DNA of 64,000 bases from Prorocentrum cordatum. Its lineage: Eukaryota; Sar; Dinophyceae; Prorocentrales; Prorocentraceae. The stretch lies in the NCBI GenBank assembly GCA_963575745.1, contig CAUYUJ010017895.1, positions 1-64,000 on the forward strand, given 5' to 3'. The number at the start of each line of letters is the position of its first letter. The stretch's first letter is position 1. Below the pieces are notes generated by a model, which ran no database searches, was not told where the DNA came from, and saw only the letters and a list, made by a program, of their open reading frames with translations. Below are positions 21,100 to 32,945 of this stretch, piece by piece. The translations under genes were made by a program, and so were the position numbers.

Positions 21100-21435
21100 T
21101 CCAGGCATTCGGGAAGCGATCAAAAATCGATGTGTTTTGAGCTACTGTGACTTCTTCGGCGTGTCATGGGAACGCTCCTTACTTCATCAAAGGACCTTCG
21201 CGCGCGAAAAAAAACAGCATGATTTCCCCAATCCTGCGCACAAGCGTGCCAGCGCATCGTCCGAAAGCGGTGCCAGCAAGCACCCGGGATATCGGAAAAA
21301 TGGGCGGGTCGCCCGTCCAGGCCTCGAGGTCCTCCCTGCTGAAGAAAGCGATGACTTCTTGCTTTGCCAGGGAAGCGTGCGGAACAAACCGCATGGCGCG
21401 AAGCGCCAATGCAGTGTTGTATAATATATATATAT

Positions 21436-21493
<58 letters not shown>

Positions 21494-24400
21494 ACGCATG
21501 GTCTTCTTAGAATTCGAAAAATCGCGCGCAGGCCCCCGTGGACAATTGATATTGCAAACCCATGCGATTTGCAAAAAAGCCGGGCAATCGATGCTGTAAT
21601 CAAACCGAGAAGGTGGTTGAAGGATTCCGGAACGCGAGCGCGACGGCGCGCGCGCGCGTCCACTTCGTTCCGTTTGCCGCAAGGGATTCTGACGACAGCG
21701 CGCGCGTAAACGCTTTCGAACGATTTCCAAATGAACTCGCGAGAGTTACGTTTGGTAGCATGTGATGACCATGTTGAAAGCCGACGGTTCCTTAAGAATC
21801 CGCAGGAGCGCGGGCGCATGTTCTATTGTGAAATCCTGTTGCGGCACCACTCGTTTGTGCTAATTCTCTGGGCGATCGATTTGACACCCGTGCGAAACCG
21901 AAGGTGTTTGACGGATTGCGGCGCGCGCGTGTGATGGCGCGCGCGAGCGCGCCTCGTCCCCCTTTTCGCAATGGAACTATGAAAGCTAATCATTTGTGTT
22001 GCATACTGTGTTGCGTGAGATGAAGGGGGGGGTCGCGAAGCGTCTGCCTGGCATGGTGCGAAGACATATTTCAAATGGGCGGTGGGGCATAATCACGCGA
22101 CTTGCGATGCGGAAAAAATGACCAGTTCTGTTCGGGGGGAAGAGGTCGATCCGAATGCTCTCTTAGCAAGAGGGAAGCCATTGAGAAACCTGGAGTGGTC
22201 AACTCCACTGCCCGAGCAATCACCCCATCCGCCCACCCGAAAATTGGTTTGCAGAACCCATGCGGCGGCGATTGCGATGAGTGCTCGGCATTGCCAAGTG
22301 CATCGCTGCCGCCGAGATAGCCCGCGCATGCTCGCGCGCGCAGCGGTCAGCAAGCCTGGCGCGACCGACGCGACCGCGGTGACGCTGACCGCTGTGCACT
22401 TCCCAGCGGGCACTTCAGTGCGAGTCGGTGACGCGGGCGGGCGCGGTCCCATGGCGACGCCGACAACGATAGACGCAAAGATGATACCTGCGATGGTGGT
22501 GACGACGAAGGTGATGACGACGGCTAGGCCAATGACGGCGCCGATGCTGATCGCGCCAGTGACGATGACGATGCCCTCGCGTGGGCGATGGTCTTGGAGG
22601 GGTTTCGACATGCGCGCGCGGCCGACTCGCGCGAATTGCCCGCGCGGTTCATTTGACCAGGGTCGCGCCCCCCCAGCACGCGCGCCCGGGGGCTCGAATG
22701 ACTACGAGATGCGGCGCGAGAGGCCCGTTCGGGCGAGCTTGACGCACGCGTTGAAACCCCATGGTTTTGTTAGGATTCGCGACGCGCGCGCGCGGGCCCC
22801 CTTTGAACACAGGCGCCGCAAAGCCATATGATGTGCAAGTGTTTTACGGGATCTCCATATTGACATCCTCTCGAAGCAAGAGAAGTTGTTGCAGGATTTC
22901 GGCGCGCGCGCGACAGCGCTCGCGTGCGCTTCGCCCCATTCTTTAACAGCGGGATCTTGCGACAGCACGCGCGCGCGGGCGTTCGAGCGACTTGATCGAG
23001 CGAGAAGCGCGTTTGGTAGGATTTGATGAACATGTTGAGAAACTGCTGTTTCGCGAGCGCGCGAACTCGCGCGGAACCATCTGTTGTGAATATGTTTTCG
23101 GGGCACTCGGCGTTGGAATCCCCGCGAAATCAAATGTTTTTGGAGGGGCCCGGCACGCGCGCGCGACGACGCGCGCGCGCGTCGCCCATTCTGCGCAAGG
23201 GGGGCCCTGGCAGCTGATGTTTTTGATGAAGGAGTGCGCACGCATGACATATCCGGTGAAGAATGAAGGGTGCCGACAAGCGTCTGCCTCGGATGGTCTG
23301 AATTCACGTGTCAGATGGGCGCCGAGGAAGAATCGCGCGCAAATTACAAGGCGAGAAGGTCGCCCGTTGAGTGCAAAGAGGGGGGGCGGTAAATCCGACT
23401 GCCCTTGTCGAAATAAGAATCTAAGTGGTGCAATCGACGCGGCTCAGTCTACGTTGCGCACGATGCGCGGCGAAGCGCAAGGGGTGCAATTCCCCCGTCT
23501 CGCGGTCGTCAACTCCACTGCTCGCGCAATCACCCAGCCCACCCGTGCGCAGCTCAGTGCGGCGGCGATTGCGATGAGTACTTGGCGTTGGCTGGTGCAT
23601 CTCAGCGGCCGCGCTTGCCCGCGCGCGCCTGCGCCTGCGGCCGGCTCGCTTGGCGCGGCCGACGCGGCCGCGGCGGCGCTGGCCGCCGGGCACTTCGCAG
23701 CGGGCACTTCAGTGCGAGTCGATGACTTGGGCGGGCGCACATTCATGGCGACGCCCAACGGTAAACGCGACGACGGTCGCTGCGACGATGGCGGCGACGA
23801 CGACGTCGACGCCAATGGCGACACCGACGTCGACCGCGCCGATGACGACGACGGCGCCCTCGCGTCGGCGATGAAGGTCTTAGATGGCGGTCGACGCGCG
23901 CGCGACCGACGCGCGCGAGTGACCCGCGTTGCATTGCACGACAGGGCTCGCGCCCCCGGTCCCCCCGCGCGCGCGAGGGCGCTCGAATGATTTCGACGCG
24001 CGCTGGAGAAGCCCGCGCGGTAACACTTTATAACAGATTTTGAAAACGCAAAGTTGCCGTGAGTGTTCGCGTCGCAAGAATTCGCCAGAGCGCGAGCGCT
24101 TTTTTCTTTTCTAGTAAAAACAATTGTTGCAAAACTGCTTTGTTGTCCATTGTTAACACCCTTGCGAATCTTACAACTGTTTTCAAGGTTTCGACGGCGC
24201 GAGCCGCGCACTCCGCCCCGCTTTTGTAAGGGATCATTGCGACGGCGCGAGCGTGCGAAGGGCGCCCCAACGATTTCGGCACGCTCGCGCAAGAGGCGCT
24301 GTTGGCAGCGCGCTATGGGCATGTTGGGACGCGCCCGGTTGTCGAAAACATGTGCAATAAAGCGACCGCATGCCGTTGAGTTCTCATGCGAGACTTTGGT

Positions 24401-27360
24401 TTGCCAGGCGTTTTCGGGGCGCTCGACTTTGAAGTCCTCGCGACACCTGAATTTGCGGAAGGAATTTGGCGCGCGCGACGGCGCGCTCGCGCGTGCGCGC
24501 CGCCTCGTTGCGCTGTCCAGGACAATTATTATTTCGCTGAACGAGGGCGCGCACGCTGCTTGTTTGCACGGGATGAAGCATGGCGGGTGGGGGGTGGGGG
24601 GGTCGATGAGGGACTGCGCGGCATAAGGTAAGTTCATATTTCGGATGGAGGCGCGCGCAGAATCGCGCGCGACAGACATCGCGAAAACGCCGAGAGATAA
24701 GCCGAGGAAGAGGTCGATCCGAATACTCATTTATAATAGTTCAAACTATTTTTCAAAAAGTCATGTGGCGCGGCAAATGCGGCACCAACTGCGCGGCGCA
24801 ATCTACGCGGTGACATTGATTGTAAGAAACGAGCTGGCACATCCCATGCAATTGCATGCGTCCCACCCACCCACCCGCAACTTGGCTTGCTAAACCCATG
24901 CGGTGGTGATTGTAATGAATGCCCGGCGTTGGCTGGTCCATCTCTGCGGCCGCGCCGGCCCTGGAGCGCGCGCGCAGCGGCCAGCTAGTCTGGCGCGACC
25001 GACGCGGCCGCGGTGGCGCTGTCCACTGGGCGCATCCCAGCTGGCACTGCACTGCGTAGCAGGGATGCTGGTGACGTTGTCGACAACAACGACGGCGCGG
25101 CCAGTGCGAGCGCCGATGCTGATCGCGCCGTCGCGTCGGTGATGAAGGTGTTGATAAAGAGTTCGACGCGCGCGCGTGGCCGCCGCGCGAGAGTGGCCCG
25201 AATGGTTTTATCTGACGCGGATCGCCCCCCCCCCCCCCCCCCCCCCTCCCGCAGCGCGCGCGCAAGGGCGCGCGAATGATGTCGGCATGCGGCGCCAGAG
25301 GCCCGTTTGGCGGAATTCCATGCACATGTTAAAAAGCATATTGCCTCAAGAATGAGAAGGGCGCGAGCGCGCGTTTTTTTTGGTCGGGGGAAAATGACGG
25401 TGCGAAACCATGTGTTTTTGTTTGTTTTGTTTCAGACGCTCGGTTTCGGAATTGCTACGGAGCCGACGGTTGTTTGACGGATTCCAGCACGCGCGCGCGC
25501 GACGGCGCGCGCGGGTGCATAGCGCCTCGTTTTTTGCAGAAAGGATTCTCGCGACGGCGCGCGCGCAACGGCGTCGAGCGATTTCAGCGTGCGCGCGCGA
25601 AGCCCGTTGGGTAGCACGTTTTGAAAATGTTGGAAAACCGTGGTTGCCCTAAGATGTCGCAAGAACGCGCGAGGGTTTTTTGAACACCAGCGTTGCGATA
25701 CCACGTCAGTCTCTATTTTTTAAACACTCGATTTTGGAATCCTTACGCAACCAAAAGTTGTTGAAGGATTTCGGCACGCGCGCGACGACGCGCGCGTGCA
25801 CTTCGTCTCATTTGTTGCAAGAGGTTCTTAAACACTCATGATTCTATAGTAAAAGAGCGCGCGCATTATGTTTTGCAGAGGATTACGGGGGGGGGGGGGC
25901 TGGCTGGATTTGGGCGGTATGAGTTCATATTCAAGATGGGCGATGGGCCAGAATAGTGCCACTTGCAATGCGACAAGGGGGGTCGATAATCCCTGGGGGG
26001 GGGGGGGGCGAGTCATTATTCTAGAAAGTAGAGCATATCAGGTGCACTGAGTTTTGTGCACTTTATGTAGTGTGTTAAAGGATGCGCGTTCCACGCGGTG
26101 AATTCTACGCGGTTTAATCTCATGTGCGCGCGCTTACGCGGTGCAGTCTAGGTGGCGCAATCTATGTCGCACAAGACCTTGTTATTTCCAAGCGCGCAAT
26201 CATCCCGCACGCCCGCTTACAACTTGGCTTGCGAAGCCCATGCGTCGGCGATTGCGGTGACTGCATGGCGCTGACTGGCGCATCGCTGCGGCCGCGCTAG
26301 CGCGCTGGCTCGCGCGCAGAGCGGCCGAGCAGTCTGGCGAAACCGACGCGGCCGCGGTGGCGCTGACCGCCGGGGACTTCCCAGCGCGTCTCGGAGGCCG
26401 CGCTGACGCGCAGGCACTTGAGTGCGCGGTGGCTCGGGCGGGCGCGGTAGATTGGCGACATCGGCAAAATCAGGCGCGATGATGATAGTAGCGGTGCTGG
26501 CGGCGATGATGGCGATGACTGACGGCAAGGCCAATGACGGTGCCGATGCTGATCGCGCCGATGGCTATGATGGTTTTCGCGTGCCAGAGATAAAATTCTG
26601 AAGGGAGTTCGACATGCGCGCGCGGCCGACGGCCGCGAGTGGCCCGCGCAGTTTGATTTGGCAAGGATCACCCCACACACACACCACGCGCGCACATGCG
26701 TTCGAACGAGTTCGGCCCGCTTGGTCGTACCTGATGAGCATGCTGTACAGAAAACCACATATTTTCCGCAACGACTACCGAAAGCGCGCACGCATACGAT
26801 TTTGAAACATCATGTTGCGCAACCACACGTTGACCATCTGTCGTCGGGAACGTCCATCAAGAAATACTTGTGATCTCGGTGGTTTCTGCTTGCTTCTGGC
26901 TTGCGCGGTCGGCGACGTGCGCGCATGGATTCTGCCAGATGTCGCACGAGACTTCTCGAAACTGCAATTTTTGGGGAGGATCCAATCCGCGCGCGTCCTC
27001 TTATTTGACGAGGACGAGGGGGAGATCGAGAAGGGACTGCCTGGGATGATGCGGATCCGTATGCAATGTCGACGATGGGGCGGAGTCGTATGTAAGTCGC
27101 ATTATCCCAAGGGGTCGATGAGACCCAGGGGAGGTGGGGGGTAGATCCCTTCTTGCGGTCAACGAGCAAAGTCTGTGGTACACTATATGTTGTGCACTCT
27201 GTGCGGTGCAATCTTGGTCGCGCAATTAACCCTGTCGAACGTTCAATTATCAACCCGCTGCTCGCGCAATCGCCCCACCCGGCCACCCGCAGAAAAGGTT
27301 TACAAAACCAGTGCGGCGGCGATTGCGATAACTGCTCGGCGCTGGCTGGCGCATCGCCGC
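21100..27360. repeat. Decayed macrosatellite, unit about 1.3 kb, about five copies
   Basis: The landmark GCGGCGGCGATTGCGATGA (or a close variant) recurs at 22262, 23559, 24900, 26242 and 27313, spacings 1297, 1341, 1342 and 1071 bp. Each copy is preceded by CAATCACCCC..CCACCCG. The first four are followed in order by a GCCGATGCTGATCGCGCC-like block and TTCGACATGCGCGCGCGGCC-like, CGCG-rich subrepeats. Within units, subrepeats alternate AT-rich phrases (ATGTTGAAAAACCATGG) with (GC)n runs. Open frames are short and not conserved; one hydrophobic stretch in copy 1 (minus strand, around 22500-22590) is only partly kept in copy 4. Probably non-coding. Confidence 0.75.
21394..21491 (+). repeat. Retroposon-like 3' tail: hairpin plus (AT)n
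   Basis: TGGCGCGAAGCGCCA (21394-21408) forms a 6-bp-stem hairpin with a GAA loop, followed 14 bases later by (AT)n of about 70 bp. The same hairpin and flanks (GGAACAAA..ATGGCGCGAAGCGCCAA.GCAG) precede a TA-rich microsatellite at 40748-40820. Shared 3' hairpin plus microsatellite tail is typical of SINE/LINE 3' ends. Confidence 0.65.
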
Positions 27361-27830
27361 GGCCTCCAGACGGCCCGTGAGGCCTTCAAGATGCGCCATG
27401 AGGCCTCCAAGAGGCCTTCCAAGAGGTCCCCAAGAGGCACAAGTCAATTAGTCTTCTGCGGGTTTCTGAAAAGAAATGCGTTCTCGCCTCTTTCGGCTTC
27501 CCGACAATTCAAGATGCCCCCTGAGACGCCCAAGATCGCCCCCAAACGGCCGAGGAGGCCTCCAATGGGACACCGAAACGGCCCAAGAGGCCCCCAAGAC
27601 GGCTCCAACCAGGGCCCACACACGGGCCCCGAGCGGACATTTCGAGCCCTCGGCCCCGAGAGGCCCCCAGTAGACTCCCAGAGGCCCCCAAGCGGCCCCT
27701 GGAGGCTATCAGGAAGCCCAAAGGTGCTCCCTAGAGGCCCAGGCCCTTCCAGAGGCCCCCAAATTCCCCCCAGAGGCCGCGAGGGCGCTCCGAAGCGACC
27801 CCAAGAGGCAGCCCCAGGGAAGGTCGCGGG
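27360..27830 (+). repeat. AGAGGCCCCCAAGA low-complexity repeat, copy
   Basis: Interrupts the fifth macrosatellite copy right after GCGCATCGCCGCGGCC. Built of AGAGGCC(C)nCAAG units. Confidence 0.75.
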
Positions 27831-28860
27831 AGGGGCTGAAGGACGGTCGATAAACATTGGCCCTGAAATGTGATGCGACGGGTGCGCGTGCACTTGCACT
27901 GCACTGTCTAGAAGAAGGTCGAACAACATGTGATGAACGGTCTATGCTTGTGTCTGCCACTTCTGGAACCGAATGCCGACTGACGTTGTCTGGTTATGTT
28001 CATGGTCCAGGGATCAGGCACTGACGACGTTGTTCGACACCCGTGCTAATAACTGTCCTACTCCATAAAACAAATAGTAGCTGATCATACAATATAACGG
28101 ACGTGCCTTCTGCCAGTCCGTGGACGTTGCCCGAAGCCAGTACCAATATATTGTTAGGCTGGTGTTGGGCAGTGTTATAGCACAGTCTACGAGTTACCAT
28201 ACAACTCAACAGCCGAATCTGCAGAAGCGCGCTAAGGTGCCATACGATGTTCAACAACGACCTATACGTTCTGCAAGTCGTAGGACAACGCTGAATTAAT
28301 TCAAGCAGGGGGTGATGAACATATGAAGATATTTGGGCCCCCCTGGGGCCAGAATATATCGGTATCCGGCGCCTTCCGAGGTCCCCGAAGACTCCGGAGA
28401 CCGATCCCCTAGGCGGTGGACGAATGGACAAATCGCCGACTCGGGGTTCTCGTCGTCGTCGCCGCCGTCGACGGGAGAGAGCGACGAGGTGGAGGAGGGG
28501 CGACCCTAGCAAATTATTGGTGCGTGGTCGTTTCCGCCGTCGTCATCGCAATCGTCGTCCTGGTGTTGGTGTTGGTGATGGTGTTGGTGTTGGTGGCGGT
28601 GGTGGTGGTAGTGGTCGTCGTCGGAGGAGGAGGAGGAGGAACGACCGTAGCTGATGGCGCTTACGCGTGCCAATAACCATGCAGCCCGAGCGTTGGCGAA
28701 TGGGAGGCGGTGCGGTAGGTGCTGGGGGGGCGACTCCCAAGAAGTGTGCATATGATTACGCACTGCGCCATGCAGTCTGTGTAAGAAGGGCCAGCCGAGA
28801 AGCAGACTAGTCTAGGCCCAGGTCAGGACTCGACTCGTGCTTTCCCCCGCGTTTAAAAAA
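27831..28860. other. Unique-looking intergenic sequence, no gene recognised
   Basis: 27840-28400 has near-balanced composition and no recognisable repeat. 28440-28500 has CGTCGTCGCC repeats and 28555-28640 has TGGTGT/GGTGG repeats. A 170-codon minus-strand open frame (28512-28000) has no recognised motif. Confidence 0.4.
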
Positions 28861-30313
28861 TAGCCTGGCGAAGGACCCAACCATATGCAGCTGCGAGTAC
28901 CGCGCGGATATGAGACGAAGGAGGGGGCACGCAAACTAGGCCCCTCTTCTCATAGGCACCGCGCCACTGGGGCCTTCGGTGGAGCTCCCTATGGGGCCAC
29001 GAAACGTGTGAAGGGTGTGCCGAAATGGGTGGTGGGGAGGCATGCGGACCCTGCCACTGGGGCCTTCGGTGGAGCTCCCTATGGGGCCACGAAACGTGTG
29101 GGGGTGTGCCGAAATGGGTGCATGCGACGCAGCCACTGGGGCCTTCGGTGGAGCTCCCTATGGGGCCACGAAACGTGGTGAGGGGTGTGCCGAAATGGGT
29201 GGTGGGGAGGATATGAGGGGTGTGCCGAAATGGGTGGGGAGGCATGCGAACGCAGCCACTGGGGCCTTCGGTGGAGCTCCCTATGGGGCCACGAAACGTG
29301 TGAGGGGTGTGCCGAAATGGGTGGTGGGGAGGCATGCGAACGCAGCCACTGGGGCCTTCGGTGGAGCTCCCTATGGGGCCACGAAACGTGTGAGGGGTGT
29401 GCCGAAATGGGTGGTGGGGAGGCATGCGAACGCAGCCACTGGGGCCTTCGGTGGAGCTCCCTATGGGGCCACGAAACGTGTGAGGGGTGTGCCGAAATGG
29501 GTGGTGGGGAGGCATGCGAACGCAGCCACTGGGGCCTTCGGTGGAGCTCCCTATGGGGCCACGAAACGTGTGAGGGGTGTGCCGAAATGGGTGGTGGGGA
29601 GGCATGCGAACGCAGCCACTGGGGCCTTCGGTGGAGCTCCCTATGGGGCCACGAAACGTGTGAGGGGTGTGCCGAAATGGGTGGTGGGGAGGCATGCGAA
29701 CGCAGCCACTGGGGCCTTCGGTGGAGCTCCCTATGGGGCCACGAAACGTGTGAGGGGTGTGCCGAAATGGGTGGTGGGGAGGCATGCGAACGCAGCCACT
29801 GGGGCCTTCGGTGGAGCTCCCTATGGGGCCACGAAACGTGTGAGGGGTGTGCCGAAATGGGTGGTGGGGAGGCATGCGAACGCAGCCACTGGGGCCGGTG
29901 GAGCTCCCTATGGGGCCACGAAACGTGTGAGGGGTGTGCCCATATGGGGCCTTCGGTGGAGCTCCCTATGGGGCCACGAAACGTGTGAGGGGTGTGCCGA
30001 AATGGGTGGTGGGGAGGCATGCGAACGCAGCCACTGGGGCCTTCGGTGGAGCTCCCTATGGGGCCACGAAACGTGTGAGGGGTGTGCCGAAATGGGTGGT
30101 GGGGAGGCATGCGAACGCAGCCACTGGGGCCTTCGGTGGAGCTGCCTATGGGGCCACGAAGCGTGTGAGGGGTGTGCCGACATGGGTGGTGGGGAGGCAT
30201 GCGAACGCAGGAGGGAGGAGGGCGAGGAGAAGGAGGAGGAGAAGGAGGAGAAGGAGGAACGCGGGGACCGTTTCTTCAAAACGAGGACCCAACACCACAG
30301 GATGGTTGGGAAC
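28861..30313 (+). repeat. Modular tandem-repeat element, copy A (90-bp units)
   Basis: 5' module: TAGCCTGGCGAAGGACCCAA then CCATATGCAGCTG (28861-28900). Core: about twelve units of 90 bp, seven of them essentially identical between 29251 and 29880, e.g. CACTGGGGCCTTCGGTGGAG then CTCCCTATGGGGCCACGAAA. 3' module: GGA/GAA-rich tract (30211-30258), then GAACGCGGGGACCGTTTCTT and ACCCAACACCACAGGATGGT (to about 30313). Because 90 is a multiple of 3, frames stay open on both strands (a 30-residue repeat), but no motif or codon signal indicates a protein. Relatives are copies B, C, D1 and D2. Confidence 0.85.
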
Positions 30314-31049
30314 TAGGCCCACGGCAAGGGGAAGAACATATAATCATGAAGACGGAGAAGGACAAAGAGCGGTGATAGAGGAGAAGCAGGAAGAGCCGGA
30401 GGAAAACGAGTGGGGTGTCGAGGAAGAGGGCCCGACCGCCACCGCAGCGGCCATCGGATCTCGACTGGCATGGGCCCCACTGACAGCGTCCAGCGACTGG
30501 ATTGCAGAGAGCTCGAAATGAGCGACGACACTCATGGTACTACCATTAGGAACGCGAAATGAGGAACGGAGTCCCTGCTAGAGGCTCCAGGAGGCGCCTA
30601 GGTGCACGAGGCGCGCTAGAAACACATCCATGGAACAGCGAGCCCCTTCCAAACCCGAACCGTTCATTATTTCAGCGTTCCCCCTTTCCTTCTTTACAGT
30701 TTTTTGGGGAAGCCTTCTGAGTTGGAACTAAAGCCCACTGTATCATCTGTGAGTGGTTAGCTCTATACAAGCGAACCTGGGCCACTACTTTTTTTAGGTC
30801 CAGAATGAATTGTCTAAAAAAGTATACATTGCTTCACACAGAATTTCCCAACATACTTGCAATAGAGAAACACTGTGAGGTATGACCTGGCACGCTGGGC
30901 GATGTCAGGCACTGGCTAGCGTCCAGGATGCTCCCCACCCTCGATACCCTCCGCAGCTGCGAGTCCTTCACGGCATAGGCCAGCACGCTTCCAATCCGCA
31001 TGCAGCGGCGGTTCCTTCCTCTCCCGGGGAGCGTGCGGTGTCGGCCCCG
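30314..31049. other. Intergenic sequence, no gene recognised
   Basis: Mixed composition with an AT-richer part at 30650-30880. No repeat family and no convincing exon seen. Confidence 0.4.
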
Positions 31050-31135
31050 CGAGGAGGAGAAGGAGAAGGAGGAGGAGGAGGAGGAGGAGGAGGAGGAGGA
31101 GGGCGAGGAGGAGGAGGAGGAGGAGGAGGGGGAGG
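31050..31135. repeat. (GGA)n microsatellite
   Basis: GGA/GAA triplets. Followed by GGTAGCGAGGGG-type short repeats to about 31220. Confidence 0.9.
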
Positions 31136-31374
31136 TAGCGAAGGGCAGGACCCATGGCAGGAGGTAGCGAGGGGTGGGGGAACGAGGAGCAGGTAGCGGG
31201 GAGGCGGTAGCGAGGGGGGGGGGGGAGTGTTGGCACGCAGGTGGCCCCCGCACGCCTCGAGGAAGCAGCCCGGAGGGATCGCGGCATGCTTTTCTCCCGC
31301 GCGGCCAAAATGTCCCGGTCTTTGCGACGAAAGGTCTATGAGCGCCCAGCGCGTGTGTTGAGCAGGGACCGACC

Positions 31375-31585
31375 GTCCCGGCATTCCTATAGTCCTACCA
31401 CGACATGCTCTTAGAACCCAGACGTGTTCTAAGAACAAAACCAAGGTTCTCAGAACATAAACCCGATGTGTTATATCAAGACAGCCCCAGCCAGGAATGT
31501 TCTAAGAACATCTCGTGGGAACCACGAAAGGTCCTTAGAACATCGTTTGGTGCGGCTATATGTATAGGCGAGCCGGGACGCTTCG
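31375..31585 (+). repeat. Dispersed repeat with TGTTCTAAGAACA palindromes, copy 1
   Basis: Contains two TGTTCTAAGAACA palindromes (about 31427 and 31498) and related GGTTCTCAGAAC. Shares CAAGACAGCCCCAGCCAG and GC(G/C)TCGCCACTG with 32325-32540. Confidence 0.75.
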
Positions 31586-31699
31586 CCACTGCTCGAGTGT
31601 GCGCGCCGCGCGCCGCGCCGGCTGCGCTGCCGCCTGCGGGAGCGTGCCCGTGGCAGGGCAGCGTGCTGCGCGTTTCTCCTCCCCCTTCCCCACTCCCCA

Positions 31700-31815
31700 G
31701 CGGCATGATGTTTTCATGACGTCGCCCCCCAGAGGTTTCGACCTATTCCCCGGGACCGGTTGTGCCTCCTGAGTCGTGTTTTTATGGTCCCGAGGCCCGG
31801 TGAGGGCCCCCAGGG
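31700..31815 (-). repeat. TCATGACGTC/GGTTTCGACC dispersed repeat, inverted copy
   Basis: Reads inversely to 32800-32945 and 34280-34410: TCATGACGTCG, GAGGTTTCGACC, CCGGGACCGGTT, CCCGAGGCCCGGTGAGGGCC. Three copies in 2.7 kb. Confidence 0.65.
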
Positions 31816-32091
31816 GCCGAAAACGGTGAAAAACAACCTCCCGTCGTGAGCTTTGTTCATCGCTCGAAGGGGTCTAGGCCATTTGCTGTCGCTGCTCCCC
31901 CTCATCGCTGCTCCCCCCATGAGAAGCCCTCGCCATAGCGGCAAATCGATGCACGTCCGCGGCCTCGCTGTCCTGGACTCCTCGGCAGCGGCCCCCCCTA
32001 ATTAGGCACGGGGCGGCTCTGCACGCATGCTATGCCCCGTGCTACACGTGTTTCCTCGGGATCGCGCGTCCATGGGGTCGCGCTGGGGTCG

Positions 32092-32121
32092 TCCAAAATC
32101 CGCCAACAGGCGGATTTTGGA
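32092..32121. other. Perfect 13-bp-stem hairpin
   Basis: TCCAAAATCCGCC-aaca-GGCGGATTTTGGA, followed by AT-rich AATAACAAAAATAATT. Related hairpin-plus-A-rich-tail motifs lie at 12838 and 33849. Confidence 0.75.
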
Positions 32122-32324
32122 GGAATAACAAAAATAATTAAAATAAAGTCAACAATGGAAATTTGGACGAACAGTTGACGAAAAATTGTAATCGTCCCAA
32201 TCATATGTTTTGGTTGTTAACCGTTCCTCCTGTCGAGGGACACGCGCAATCGGCCCGTATCATACGGATGCGCGATAAGGAAGCAAGGGCCTTGGAAGGC
32301 CATCTCGACGCTGTGCAGGGACCA

Positions 32325-32540
32325 GCCGTCCTGTCATTCCCATAGGCCTACCACGGATTGATTTTAGAACCCAGCAATGTCCTAAGAACAATGTTCTTAG
32401 AACGCAAAGCCAATGTGTTAAAGCAAGACAGCCCCAGCCAGAAACGTTCTAAGAGCAATCATTTCGTGCAAGCTACAAGAGGTTATGTTAGAGCATTCTT
32501 CGGTGTGCCTATAGGCAAGCCAGGACGCGTCGCCACTGTT
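32325..32540 (+). repeat. Dispersed repeat with TTCTAAGA/TTCTTAGAAC motifs, copy 2
   Basis: Same order of blocks as 31375-31585, diverged. The palindromes here are CCTAAGAACA, TGTTCTTAGAACG and ACGTTCTAAGAGC. Confidence 0.75.
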
Positions 32541-32656
32541 TGATGTGCTGAGTCTCCTCGTGCTGCTTGCGTGCTGGGAGGGCGGGTGGGTGTGAGCGAG
32601 GCAGCTTGCGGTGACACTCCCGCCCGTCGCCCCTGCCCCACCCGAACAGGGGTTGC

Positions 32657-32660
<4 letters not shown>

Positions 32661-32698
<38 letters not shown>
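32661..32698 (+). repeat. (GT)n microsatellite
   Basis: About 19 GT units. Confidence 0.97.
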
Positions 32699-32699
<1 letters not shown>

Positions 32700-32799
32700 C
32701 CCTGGCCAGGGGTGCCCCGGGCATCCCGCGACCCTCTGGAGCCCATCTTAGGTTTCGCCCTTTGTGCCTCCTGCCCAGACCCCCTCGAGTAGTGAAGTA

Positions 32800-32945
32800 G
32801 GTTTTTCATAATGGCCCTCACCGAGCATCGGGACCGTCAAAAAACGACTCAGGATGAAGAGCCGGTCCCGGGGAATACAAGTCGAAACCTTTGGGAGTCG
32901 ACGTCTTGAAGAAATCATGACGTCGGGGGCCTGGGTGAGGGGGGC
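32800..32945 (+). repeat. TCATGACGTC dispersed repeat, copy 2
   Basis: GGGACCGTCAAAAAACGACT, GAGCCGGTCCCGGGG, GTCGAAACC, then GACGTC..ATCATGACGTCGGGGGC. Confidence 0.65.

Noticed and set aside
21410-21520. Tyr-Ile repeat peptides in overlapping frames
   Set aside because: Direct translation of (AT)n.
22093-22611. 172-codon minus-strand frame with a hydrophobic segment in macrosatellite copy 1
   Set aside because: Only part of the frame is kept in other copies and indels break it; listed as a possibility under the macrosatellite but not as a gene.
29015-30316. 433-codon plus-strand and 373/340-codon minus-strand open frames in copy A
   Set aside because: The 90-bp period is a multiple of three, so frames stay open on both strands. 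No motif, start context or splice signal favours any frame.
30834-31253. Minus-strand Ser/Pro-rich open frames
   Set aside because: Caused by the GGA tract at 31050-31135; no coding motif outside it.
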